Shown here: piece after piece, positions 7,987-15,514 of the stretch
Position numbering within the stretch: the first letter of the stretch is position 1
Layout: each line of letters begins with the position of its first letter
NCBI GenBank assembly: GCA_958427145.1
Contig: CAUAAZ010000014.1
Location: 1 to 47,423, forward strand
Source: an uncultured Collinsella sp.
GTDB taxonomy: Bacteria > Actinomycetota > Coriobacteriia > Coriobacteriales > Coriobacteriaceae
DNA: 47,423 nt
Reading direction: 5' to 3'
Notes under the pieces: model-generated
Databases searched by the model: none
What the model was told of the DNA's origin: nothing
The model's input: the letters and a program-made list of their open reading frames with translations, nothing else
Program-made: the position numbers and the translations under genes

Positions 7987-8058
7987 GGGCACTCATTGGG
8001 GACAGGCTTAAATGAGTGCCCAATGAGCAGGTACTCATTTAAGTCTGTCCCCAATGAG
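7987..8058. repeat. Constant-core palindrome pair 5 (REPIN-like, head to head)
   Basis: First unit (+): arms GGGCACTCATT (7987-7997) and AATGAGTGCCC (8011-8021) around the 13-nt core GGGGACAGGCTTA. Second unit (-): arms ACTCATT (8033-8039) and AATGAG (8053-8058) around the complement of GGGGACAGACTTA. Two inverted REP-like units separated by 11 bp give a REPIN-like composite. Confidence 0.8.
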
Positions 8059-8113
8059 CGCCAACGAGCAGGTGGAAGGTTGCGGGTTCTTTACGGGAAT
8101 GTAGTGTGGGCTG

Positions 8114-8139
8114 CGGAAACGCGGTTCTTTCCGTACAAT
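8114..8139 (+). promoter_or_regulatory. Candidate operator and -10 box of the amino-acid importer operon
   Basis: CGGAAA (8114-8119) and TTTCCG (8128-8133) form an inverted repeat with 8-bp spacing, abutting a TACAAT -10-like hexamer (8134-8139) 35 bp upstream of the ATPase start. The placement between the -35 and -10 positions suggests a repressor site, but the regulator is unknown. Confidence 0.4.
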
Positions 8140-8174
8140 AGTTCAACTCGTGTAAACGCAGGGAAGGGACATTC

Positions 8175-8906
8175 ATGGCAGACATGATCGAGATCAAGCA
8201 TCTCAACAAGTACTTTGGCGACCTGCATGTGCTCAAAGATATCAACCTCACCGTCAAGCGCGGCGAGAAGCTCGTAATGATCGGGCCCTCCGGTTCGGGT
8301 AAGTCGACGCTCATCCGCTGTGTCGATTATCTTGAGGAGCCCACGTCGGGCGAGGTCGTCATCGACGGTACGCCGCTCACCAAAAAGAATCACCTGGAGA
8401 TGGCTCGCAAGTATAGTTCCATGGTGTTTCAGCAGTTCAACCTGTATCCCAACATGACGGTGCTCGGCAACCTGACGCTCGCGCCCATCAAGCTGCAAAA
8501 GAAGAGCAAGGAGGAGGCGACCGAGGTCGCCATCGCCGCGCTCAAGCGCGTTGGCATGGCGCATAAGGCCGGCGAGTATCCGCAGAATCTCTCGGGCGGT
8601 CAGCAGCAACGCATCGCCATCGCCCGTGCCCTGTGCACCAAGCAGCCCATCATCCTGTTTGACGAACCGACCTCGGCGCTCGACCCCGAGATGGTCCAAG
8701 AGGTTCTGGACGTTATGATTGAGCTCGCGCAGGAGGATATCACCATGATCTGCGTGACGCATGAGATGGGCTTTGCGCGCCAGGTGGCCGACCGCGTCAT
8801 CTTTATGGAGGACGGCCGCATTCTGGAGGAGGGCACGCCTGAGCACTTCTTCGATAACCCCGAGAACCCGCGCTGCCGCGAGTTCCTGTCCAAGATTCTG
8901 CACTAG
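8175..8906 (+). CDS. Polar amino-acid ABC transporter ATP-binding protein
   Basis: A 243-residue GlnQ/HisP-type ATPase energising import of a polar amino acid. Motifs in order: Walker A GPSGSGKST, Q-loop VFQQFNLYPNMTVLGN (characteristic of the polar amino-acid class), signature LSGGQQQR, Walker B IILFDEPTSALD, switch His in CVTHEMGFARQVADR. GGGAAGGGA precedes ATG 8175. First gene of a four-gene operon with the binding protein and two permeases. Confidence 0.96.
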   Translation: MADMIEIKHLNKYFGDLHVLKDINLTVKRGEKLVMIGPSGSGKSTLIRCVDYLEEPTSGEVVIDGTPLTKKNHLEMARKYSSMVFQQFNLYPNMTVLGNLTLAPIKLQKKSKEEATEVAIAALKRVGMAHKAGEYPQNLSGGQQQRIAIARALCTKQPIILFDEPTSALDPEMVQEVLDVMIELAQEDITMICVTHEMGFARQVADRVIFMEDGRILEEGTPEHFFDNPENPRCREFLSKILH

Positions 8907-8914
8907 GCGCGGTG

Positions 8915-9790
8915 ATGGACATGACGGATATGACGAGGGCGGCCGTGTCGCGCCGTCACTTTTTGCAGCTGGCTGGCGCCGGCATGCTTGCGCTGACGGG
9001 GACCGCGCTTACCGGTTGCGGCAACTCCACCAGCGGCGAGGACTCCGACAAGGGGTCCAAGCTTGCGGCCATCAAGTCGCGCGGCCATCTGAATGCCGGC
9101 GTTAAGAAGGACGTTCCCGGCTATGGCTATTACGACACCGCCAAGGGCCGCTTTGAGGGCATGGAAGTCGATTTGTGCTACCAGATCGCCGCTGCCGTCT
9201 TTGGCGTGAGCTACAAGGAGGCCCGCGCCCAGGAGCTTGTCGAGTTTACTGACGTAACGCCCAAGACGCGCGGCCCGCTGATCGATAACGGCCAACTTGA
9301 CGTGGTCGCGGCGACCTACACCATCACCGACGAGCGCAAGAAGAGCTGGGATTTCTCGACGCCGTACCGCACCGACTACGTGGGACTCATGGTCAAGAAG
9401 CGTTCGGGCTTTACCTCGATTGAGGACCTGGACGGCAAGGTCATTGGTGTGAGCCAGGGTGCCACCACGCAGGGTCTGATCGAGCAGATGATCAAGGACA
9501 ACGGCTTTAGCTGCAAGCCCGAGTTTAGGGCCTTTAGCGGCTATCCCATCATCAAGAGTTCGCTCGACGCCGGCAATATCGACGTCTTTGCCATGGACCG
9601 CTCCACGCTGGCCGGTTACATGAACGAGACCGTTGAGCTGCTGCAGCCCGAGGTCAAGTTTGGCGAGCAGGGCTATGGCGTGGCGACCAAGAAGAGCTGC
9701 GACCTTTCGGCCGTGGTCGATCAGGTGATTTGCGATCGCCTGGCCGATGGCTGGCTCGACCAAGAGGTCAAGACCTGGGGTCTTGTATAG
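8915..9790 (+). CDS. Amino-acid ABC transporter substrate-binding lipoprotein
   Basis: A 291-residue solute-binding protein family 3 (glutamate/glutamine/aspartate type), anchored outside the membrane. The N-terminus has a twin-arginine segment (SRRHFLQLAG) and a lipobox LTGC with Cys35, so Tat export and lipidation are both predicted. The mature protein has the class blocks: LNAGVKKDVPGYG, FEGMEVDLCYQIA, TPKTRGPLIDNGQLDVVAATYTIT, WDFSTPY and a late VDQVICDRLADG. Sequence style is closest to GlnH/PEB1-like aspartate-glutamate binders; exact ligand is inferred. ATG 8915 follows a weak GGCGCGG eight bases after the ATPase stop; GTG 8912 and ATG 8921/8930 are alternatives. Confidence 0.93.
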   Translation: MDMTDMTRAAVSRRHFLQLAGAGMLALTGTALTGCGNSTSGEDSDKGSKLAAIKSRGHLNAGVKKDVPGYGYYDTAKGRFEGMEVDLCYQIAAAVFGVSYKEARAQELVEFTDVTPKTRGPLIDNGQLDVVAATYTITDERKKSWDFSTPYRTDYVGLMVKKRSGFTSIEDLDGKVIGVSQGATTQGLIEQMIKDNGFSCKPEFRAFSGYPIIKSSLDAGNIDVFAMDRSTLAGYMNETVELLQPEVKFGEQGYGVATKKSCDLSAVVDQVICDRLADGWLDQEVKTWGLV

Positions 9791-9815
9791 GCACATCGTC
9801 CAAGGAAGGAATCAA

Positions 9816-10562
9816 ATGCTCGAAGGATTATTTGACGCCGACCGTTGGTCGACGACATTTCAAAACATGGGGCCCTTCTGGGAGGGCTTTGGCGTGACGC
9901 TGCAGGTGGTCGTTGCCGGTCTGCTGCTGTCGCTGGTACTGGGCACGCTGCTGGGTGTGTTCTCTACCACTCGCTCGCGCGTGCTGCGCGCCATAAGCCG
10001 CGTGTACGTGGAGTTTTACCAGAACACCCCGCTGCCCGTACAGGTGCTCTTTATGTACATGGCCGGTCCGCAGTTTTTGCAGGCCATAACCGGTGCCGAC
10101 CAGCCGGTGCGCATCGCGCCGTTCGTGCTGGGCTTCTTGGGCGTGGGCCTGTATCACGCGGCCTACATTTCGGAGGTCATCCGCACTGGTATCGAGGCGG
10201 TTCCGCGCGGTCAGATGGAGGCGGCCCAGAGTCAGGGCTTCACCCGTGCGCAGGCGTACTGGTACATCGTGCTGCCCCAGACATTCAAAATCATTCTGCC
10301 GCCGCTGTGTAACCAGGCGCTCAACCTGGTCAAGAATACGTCGGTGCTGGCGCTTGTGGCCGGCGGCGACCTTATGTACCGTTCCGACAACTTTGTGAGT
10401 CTGTACGGTTACCTGCAGGGATACATCGTCTGCTGCCTTATGTACTTCATCATCTGCTTTCCGCTCGCCATGCTGGTGCAGTGGCTCGAGCGCCGCTCCA
10501 AGGAGCGTCCGCGCGGCGTGAGCCTGGCCGAGCTGGGGCTCGACAACGTAGAGGAGGCCTAG
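9816..10562 (+). CDS. Amino-acid ABC transporter permease 1 (HisM/GlnP type)
   Basis: A 248-residue inner-membrane permease with about five transmembrane helices. It has the EAA-type cytoplasmic loop (EVIRTGIEAVPRGQMEAAQSQG) followed by the PQTFKIILPPL motif of polar amino-acid permeases. ATG 9816 is chosen for GGAAGGA seven bases upstream; the upstream in-frame start at 9747 would lie inside the binding-protein gene. It pairs with the next gene to form the heteromeric channel. Confidence 0.95.
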   Translation: MLEGLFDADRWSTTFQNMGPFWEGFGVTLQVVVAGLLLSLVLGTLLGVFSTTRSRVLRAISRVYVEFYQNTPLPVQVLFMYMAGPQFLQAITGADQPVRIAPFVLGFLGVGLYHAAYISEVIRTGIEAVPRGQMEAAQSQGFTRAQAYWYIVLPQTFKIILPPLCNQALNLVKNTSVLALVAGGDLMYRSDNFVSLYGYLQGYIVCCLMYFIICFPLAMLVQWLERRSKERPRGVSLAELGLDNVEEA

Positions 10563-10565
10563 CGC

Positions 10566-11204
10566 ATGGAAATCTTCAACGCGACCAACCTGCTCTACAT
10601 TTGGGGCGGCTTTGTTAAGACGATCGAGATCTCGGCGCTGTCGATCTTTTTCTCGCTCATCTTTGGCACGGTGCTGGCGCTCGTTAAGAGCTATGCGCCC
10701 CGCCCGTTCCGTATTTTGGTGAGCGCCTACATCGAGCTGTTCCGTTGCACGCCGAACCTGCTGTGGATTCTGTTTATCTACTTTACGGTGCAGGGTCTGG
10801 ACATTGTGATTTCGACCATCGCCTTTACGCTGTTTACCAGCGCTGTTATGGCCGAGATTGTGCGCGGCGGCCTCAACTCGATTCCGCGCGGCCAGTTTGA
10901 GGCAGCGCGGAGCCAGGGCTTTGGCTTCTTTGCCACCATGCGCTACATCATTCTGCCGCAGACGTTTAAGACGATCATTCCGGCGCTGTTTAGCCAGTGC
11001 ACGACCGTCATCAAGGACAGCTCGTATCTTTCGGGCATTAACGTGGCCGAGCTCATGTACACGGCAAATGTCGTGATGGCCCACGCGATCGACCTGTCGC
11101 AGGTTCTTATGCTCTACGGCCTGGTGTTTGCGATGTACTTTGTGCTCAACTTTGGTATCTCGCTGCTGGTGAGGGCATATCAACGTCGTATTGTGGCCGC
11201 ATAG
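10566..11204 (+). CDS. Amino-acid ABC transporter permease 2 (HisM/GlnP type)
   Basis: A 212-residue second permease of the importer, with the EAA loop EIVRGGLNSIPRGQFEAARSQG and the LPQTFKTIIPAL motif. It follows permease 1 after only 3 bp and starts at ATG 10566 with AGAGGAGG-like bases at the end of the preceding gene. It is at the short end of the family, with the usual five-helix core. End of the operon; a long imperfect palindrome follows. Confidence 0.95.
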   Translation: MEIFNATNLLYIWGGFVKTIEISALSIFFSLIFGTVLALVKSYAPRPFRILVSAYIELFRCTPNLLWILFIYFTVQGLDIVISTIAFTLFTSAVMAEIVRGGLNSIPRGQFEAARSQGFGFFATMRYIILPQTFKTIIPALFSQCTTVIKDSSYLSGINVAELMYTANVVMAHAIDLSQVLMLYGLVFAMYFVLNFGISLLVRAYQRRIVAA

Positions 11205-11310
11205 TCCTGCTTCCCCAAGCACGGCACCTTGCCCCTCAATCGTCGCTTGCGTACATTTAGTACGCGGCGCTCCTCTTTCGGGGCAATCTGCCGCACTTGG
11301 GAAACCAGGA
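11205..11310. repeat. 106-nt imperfect palindrome after the importer operon
   Basis: The ends TCCTG...CCAAG and CTTGG...CAGGA pair with a few mismatches. Inside, TTGCCCC pairs with GGGGCAA, and GCGTAC-ATTTA-GTACGC forms the apex. No T run follows. It looks like an extended intergenic repeat rather than a simple terminator. Confidence 0.6.
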
Positions 11311-11375
11311 CCGGCGTAAGTGACAAAATGGGAAACAGAGACTGCCTCTTTCTCATTTGTTAGAAAGGAATCGCG

Positions 11376-11999
11376 ATGAGCGATCTGGAGAACAAGAAGA
11401 GTCCTGTGGTCATTACCATCGCGCGCGACTTTGGTGCCGAGGGCCACGAGATCGGCCGTATCCTTGCCGATGAGCTGGGGATTCCGCTGTACGATAACGA
11501 GCTGCTGGTGCGTGCGTCGCTGCGCGCGGGCGAGTCGCTCGACAAGATGGCCGCCTACGATGAGCGCCTGGCCGTGGAGAACATGGCGTTTCTGCCCGAC
11601 CGCTACGATGCGCGTTCGTACTCGGATAAATTGTTCCAAAAGATGAGCCAGGTGATTTTGGATCTGGGCGAGACCGAGAGCTGCATTATCGAAGGCCGTC
11701 TGTCCGATTACCTGTTGCGCAACAACCCCAATCACATTGCCGTGCTGGTGACCGCACCCTTTGAGGATCGCGTCGAGATCGTGCGCAAAAAGCGCGGCCT
11801 TAACAAAAAGAAGGGCGCCAAGCTGGTCAAGCAGCAGCAGAAGGCGCGCGAGGCGTTCTATAAGCGCTACAGCGCCGGAAAGTGGAAGATGACGAGCGGC
11901 AAGGACATCGTCGTCAACCGCGCCAAGCTGGGCCGCGAAGGCTGCAAGGACGTCATCGCCGCAGCCTACCGCTACAAGGTGGCCCAACTCGAAGGCTAA
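11376..11999 (+). CDS. Cytidylate kinase-like family protein
   Basis: A 207-residue protein of the cytidylate-kinase-2 family, a P-loop-related nucleotide kinase-like fold common in anaerobes. It has the N-terminal ITIARDFGAEGHEIGRILADELGIPLYDNELL block typical of the family; the loop differs from a canonical Walker A, and the true substrate is not known. A Lys/Arg-rich lid (VRKKRGLNKKKGAKLVKQQQ) and a C-terminal RAKLGREGCKDVI segment follow. GAAAGGAA precedes ATG 11376. Single gene, convergent with the LuxR gene and separated from it by a perfect palindrome. Confidence 0.85.
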   Translation: MSDLENKKSPVVITIARDFGAEGHEIGRILADELGIPLYDNELLVRASLRAGESLDKMAAYDERLAVENMAFLPDRYDARSYSDKLFQKMSQVILDLGETESCIIEGRLSDYLLRNNPNHIAVLVTAPFEDRVEIVRKKRGLNKKKGAKLVKQQQKAREAFYKRYSAGKWKMTSGKDIVVNRAKLGREGCKDVIAAAYRYKVAQLEG

Positions 12000-12006
12000 C
12001 CAGTTG

Positions 12007-12045
12007 AAACCACCACAAAGGGGACAGGCACCTTTGTGGTGGTTT
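12007..12045. repeat. Constant-core palindrome 6, probable bidirectional terminator
   Basis: Perfect 15-bp arms (12007-12021 and 12031-12045, beginning AAACCACCACAAAGG) with loop GGACAGGCA; the core reads GGGGACAGGCACC. TTTGTTTT follows on the plus strand, and it lies between convergent genes, so it probably terminates the kinase-like gene. Identical arms recur at 15454, 17771 and 24808. Confidence 0.85.
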
Positions 12046-12050
12046 TTGTT

Positions 12051-13454
12051 TTAGGCGGAGGGGAAGGCCTTGGTGAGACCGGCGCGCGTCTGTGTGTCGG
12101 TCTTTTGGTAGATAGAGCTCAGGTGGCGCTGTACCATGCGCATCGAGATGCCGAGCTCCTCGGCGATCTGCTTGAGCGGGCGTTCGTCCTGGGTTACGGC
12201 CACGAGCACGTCAACTTCGCGCGGGGTGAGAGCGTGATCGGTGATGAAGGCCTGACGCTGCTCCTCGATACTCGGTGCTGCCAGCGCCTCCTCGGCAAGC
12301 TGTTGATGTTCGCGCTCCTGCTCGGTTTGGGGCAGGCGGAACAAGCCGGCTGCCACGAATGCTGCGCAGGCAGCGACGAGCAAAACGAGCGCGCCGATCA
12401 TGATGAGAGCAACGTTGCCCGAGGTCACGAGAGCAAGCGAGATGCCCGATGTGGTGAATGCGCACACGTTATTGGCCGCGCGGCCCATGCCGGCCCAAAG
12501 GGAGGGTGCATGCATGTGCGGTGCCAGCTGAGTAAACGTGGCGGTGAAGAACGTGACGAAAAAGCCCGAGCTCAGGTAAAAGACGATAAGGCCCAGGTTG
12601 GGATCGGCCCCGGCCTCTACGGCTAGGATGGAAATGGTCGAGAGTACGGCGATGCCGAGCATGACAAGTCCCATGTAGCGGCGCTCGGCAAGATCAAAGA
12701 TAATGCCGGCGGCAAGGCCGCTCGCCGCCAAAAAGAGGCGTGGCCATGTTTGTACGGCAATGGTGCCGTGGGCGTTGGAGAGCGTGACCACGTTGTCGAG
12801 GGTCGAGAACAAGCAGGCAAGAATCATGACGAGCGCAATGCTCCAGCATGCCTGTTTGGTGAGGGCATGAGAGGGCTCAACAAAGGGATTGATGGCGGGG
12901 CTGGAGCTCCCGGCAGCCTTTTGGGGAACGACGCTGAGGGCGGAGATGGCGATAGCCGCTGTGCCAAGGGCGATGAGCTCTGCGATGCCGCCGCAATTGA
13001 GCAGGTTAATGGCGAACTGCATCAGGATGCCCGCGGCATAGGCCGCTCCCGCACCGGTGGCGAGCTTGGGGTCATCCTGGAATGCCAACGAAAAGGCGTG
13101 GTGAGTGGCGGCGCCCAGCAGACCGAGCCCAAAGAATGCCACGCAGCCCAGAATCTCGAGCACAAGCGGGGCCGTAGGGAACTGAATTTGGGTCAGGCCC
13201 ACGATGACGATAGGGACGGCGGCGTTGGCGGCTGCCAGTGAGTGGCCTTCGCGCTGTGCGAGCCCGAGCAGCGGCGCGTATCCGATAAAGCCGAGTACAC
13301 TCGCGCCCAGAATAAAGCCCTGTGCGATCACAACGCGTTCGGCGCCGGCGAGTAGCCCGATATTGATATCGAAGCGAAACTCGGCAGCAAGGAAGGCGAA
13401 AGTAAACAGTGCGAGTGCCAAACGCGCGTTGATTTTAGGCTTACTCAGGTTCAA
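12051..13454 (-). CDS. Membrane-embedded LuxR-type transcriptional regulator
   Basis: About 467 residues. The first ~390 form roughly twelve hydrophobic segments, resembling an MFS-like carrier. The C-terminus is a LuxR/GerE helix-turn-helix (LTPREVDVLVAVTQDERPLK, then QIAEELGISMRMVQRHLSSIYQKT). This architecture, a membrane sensor fused directly to a DNA-binding domain, is common in Coriobacteriia; ligands are mostly unknown. No ATG lies near the first helix. TTG 13454 is preferred because AAGGA lies six bases upstream; longer readings to 13589 have no ribosome site. It is divergent from the first surface-protein gene, so it may regulate that locus (inference). Confidence 0.85.
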   Translation of the reverse strand: MNLSKPKINARLALALFTFAFLAAEFRFDINIGLLAGAERVVIAQGFILGASVLGFIGYAPLLGLAQREGHSLAAANAAVPIVIVGLTQIQFPTAPLVLEILGCVAFFGLGLLGAATHHAFSLAFQDDPKLATGAGAAYAAGILMQFAINLLNCGGIAELIALGTAAIAISALSVVPQKAAGSSSPAINPFVEPSHALTKQACWSIALVMILACLFSTLDNVVTLSNAHGTIAVQTWPRLFLAASGLAAGIIFDLAERRYMGLVMLGIAVLSTISILAVEAGADPNLGLIVFYLSSGFFVTFFTATFTQLAPHMHAPSLWAGMGRAANNVCAFTTSGISLALVTSGNVALIMIGALVLLVAACAAFVAAGLFRLPQTEQEREHQQLAEEALAAPSIEEQRQAFITDHALTPREVDVLVAVTQDERPLKQIAEELGISMRMVQRHLSSIYQKTDTQTRAGLTKAFPSA

Positions 13455-13668
13455 GAACGGTCCTTCGGGTGGACGAATAATCGTGTCCTCGATTGTAGAC
13501 CATGACGGTAGGGGGTGGGCCTTTCGGGGGGCGGGGCGCGCTTGGCAATAGCGTGCTCGTTGCCTTTTGCGCTGGCAGGTGCGCCACATGAGAATTTGTG
13601 CCCCGGGATCCGGATATCTTCCCGTAACATGGTGTTATAGAAGCACCCCTTACGACAAGGAGGCTCAC

Positions 13669-15309
13669 ATGCGAAAGCAAATCCACGACAACCCAATCGA
13701 CCACGGCCGCGCGTGCTCACTCTCCCACGGAACGTGGCGCCGCGTGGGGGCAAAACTCGCCTGCGCGGGGGCCTGCGCGCTCATGGTCGGCCAGCTGCTG
13801 CTGCCGAGCGTGGCGCTCGCCGCCGAGTGGGTCAGCGTGGGCGGCACGCAGTACGACGCGGGCACCGCTGCCGGCGACGAGGCAGGAACCTGGTCCTGGG
13901 ATGGCGCTAACGACATGAAGCTCAACGGCTACGACGGCGGCTCCATCGGCGCCAAGGGTAACCTCACCATCGGCGTGACGGGCACCAACACCGTCACGGC
14001 CGACGCCGGGCAGAGCGCCATTGCTGTCAAGAACGGCAACCTTGCCATTACCGGCGATGGCACCCTTAATGCGACGGCTCAGACCGATGTGATTGCGGCG
14101 GAAGGCGACGGCAATGCGGGTGGCGATGTGACCATCAGCGGCGCCAACGTCAACGTGACGGCTTCGGGCGCAGTGAACAGTGCGACGGGCATTCGCGCGA
14201 CGGCCGGCAGCGTGACGATCGATAAGGGCGCCGATGTCAAAATCGAGGCAAAATCGGCGGAAGGATCTTGGCGTCCAGCGGTGGGCACCTACGGTATCTT
14301 TGCCGATAACCTTCCCAGTAGACACGCTGCTCAGGAAAGCGAGCAGGAAGAACCGGATTATGTCTCCGTGCACGGGGGCGACGTCACGATCGATGCCGCC
14401 AACCTGTCGATCAAGACAGCCGATGCCTGGCAGGTTTCTGTGTGCATCAATACGGTCGGTATCAAAAAGAATACCCTCATGAAAATCGTCAACGGAGCCG
14501 ATGTCGCGCTTTCCGCCGGCAGTGCGGCTTCGCTCTCGGCGGGCATCAGCGCGCGTTCGCAAAGCGGTGCGGTGTGGATGCTTGTCGAGGAGTCGAATCT
14601 TACGTCTCGAAGCCTGTCTTCTGCAAACGGCATCGATGCCGTCCGCAATCAAAGTTTTGGAATCATGGCAGAGGCAAACACCGGGTCGGAAACGCCTCGT
14701 ATCAAGATTCGCAAATCGAAGATTGAGGCTTCGGGCGCGACTGCGGGAATCTATGCGATCAACTGTAACGACGCGACTGCGACGCTGTTCCGTGCCGCGA
14801 GGATTGATTTGAGCGTGAACAATTTGCACGGGCGCGCGATGATTACGACTCCGACGGATGGTGCCGTGCGCGATGTGAAAAAGGTTGTTGATACGGGGAA
14901 ATGGCCGAGCTCCCAGAACGGGCAGGTCGTCGGTGTTGCCGGTTCGTCTGCTATTACGGATATCGTCGGTTCTGCCGAGGTCGCCCATGATGTAGTGATT
15001 GATTTTGGAGACGGGCAGGAGCCGGAGCCGACACCGGAGCCCGAGCCGACACCGGAGCCCGAGCCGACACCGGAGCCCGATCCCGATCCCATGCCAAGTC
15101 CCGAGCAGAAGCCTGACCTCAAGCCCGTAGACAAGGACGCAAAGACCACCAAGACCGTTACGACCAAGACTGCAGCTGGCGCCAAAAACGCTTCCGGTGT
15201 TCTGGCCGCCACGGGTGACAACGCCGCGACGGCGGCAGCGGCCCTCGGAATCGCCGGTGCGTCCGTCATCGGCGCCGGCTTCGTCGCGTCCAAGCGCCGC
15301 AACCGCTAG
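13669..15309 (+). CDS. Surface protein 1: secreted beta-helix-like protein with sortase-type C-terminus
   Basis: 546 residues. The signal peptide has an extended N-region and an h-region ending LLLPSVALAAEW (cleavage near residue 45-46). The body is built of Gly/Asn/Thr/Val-rich short turns such as GNLTIGVTG, GNLAITGDG and GDVTISGANV, typical of right-handed beta-helix or carbohydrate-binding-domain (Cthe_2159-like) proteins. Then come a Pro-Glu/Thr linker (about 450-480), a Thr/Lys stretch, LAATGD (residues 512-517), a hydrophobic segment and a KRRNR tail: a sorting signal of LAxTG form. ATG 13669 follows AAGGAGG. The signal-peptide region is close in DNA and protein to that of surface protein 2. 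Function is probably adhesion or glycan contact; no enzyme motif seen. Confidence 0.85.
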   Translation: MRKQIHDNPIDHGRACSLSHGTWRRVGAKLACAGACALMVGQLLLPSVALAAEWVSVGGTQYDAGTAAGDEAGTWSWDGANDMKLNGYDGGSIGAKGNLTIGVTGTNTVTADAGQSAIAVKNGNLAITGDGTLNATAQTDVIAAEGDGNAGGDVTISGANVNVTASGAVNSATGIRATAGSVTIDKGADVKIEAKSAEGSWRPAVGTYGIFADNLPSRHAAQESEQEEPDYVSVHGGDVTIDAANLSIKTADAWQVSVCINTVGIKKNTLMKIVNGADVALSAGSAASLSAGISARSQSGAVWMLVEESNLTSRSLSSANGIDAVRNQSFGIMAEANTGSETPRIKIRKSKIEASGATAGIYAINCNDATATLFRAARIDLSVNNLHGRAMITTPTDGAVRDVKKVVDTGKWPSSQNGQVVGVAGSSAITDIVGSAEVAHDVVIDFGDGQEPEPTPEPEPTPEPEPTPEPDPDPMPSPEQKPDLKPVDKDAKTTKTVTTKTAAGAKNASGVLAATGDNAATAAAALGIAGASVIGAGFVASKRRNR

Positions 15310-15332
15310 TGCAAGCTTTCATAGCCATTTTC

Positions 15333-15375
15333 AGCCGCCGCGTGGGCACAAATGTCCTCGCGGCGGCTCTTTGTA
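15333..15375 (+). terminator. Terminator after surface gene 1
   Basis: AGCCGCCGCG (15333-15342) pairs exactly with CGCGGCGGCT (15359-15368), followed by CTTTGTATTT. Confidence 0.8.
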
Positions 15376-15390
15376 TTTCCGCAGGTAAAG

Positions 15391-15418
15391 GCCTAGGTTC
15401 GCATCTACGAACCTAGGC
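15391..15418 (+). promoter_or_regulatory. Leader hairpin upstream of surface gene 2
   Basis: An 11-bp perfect stem GCCTAGGTTCG / CGAACCTAGGC with a 6-nt loop, preceded by GCAGGTAAAG. A hairpin with the same TAGGTTC...GAACCTA centre and the same GCAGGTA lead-in sits upstream of surface gene 3 (17819-17850), but with different, still complementary, outer pairs. Confidence 0.5.
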
Positions 15419-15453
15419 ATACGGAGTCATTTGGCGCATCTTGGTTGTACAGG

Positions 15454-15488
15454 ACCACCACAAAGGGGACAGGCACCTTTGTGGTGGT
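15454..15488 (+). repeat. Constant-core palindrome 7
   Basis: Arms ACCACCACAAAGG (15454-15466) and CCTTTGTGGTGGT (15476-15488) with loop GGACAGGCA. It lies 26 bp before the start of surface gene 2, so it is probably in its leader. Confidence 0.85.
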
Positions 15489-15514
15489 ATAGCCTTTCGA
15501 CCAAGGAGGCCGTT

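Larger units (their letters stand above)
7795..8174. other. 380-bp intergenic region: hairpins, repeat pair, promoter
   Basis: No gene. In order it holds a 12-bp hairpin (7798-7825), a nested terminator-like structure (7839-7937), a head-to-head pair of constant-core repeats (7987-8058), and a promoter with an inverted-repeat operator (8114-8139) for the ABC importer operon. Confidence 0.7.

Noticed and set aside
9828..11987. 719-codon open frame on the minus strand
   Set aside because: It runs antisense across two permease genes and the kinase-like gene; no domain recognised.
15431..15514. Upstream extension of surface protein 2
   Set aside because: It would translate through the constant-core palindrome and has no ribosome site; AAGGAGG clearly marks ATG 15515.
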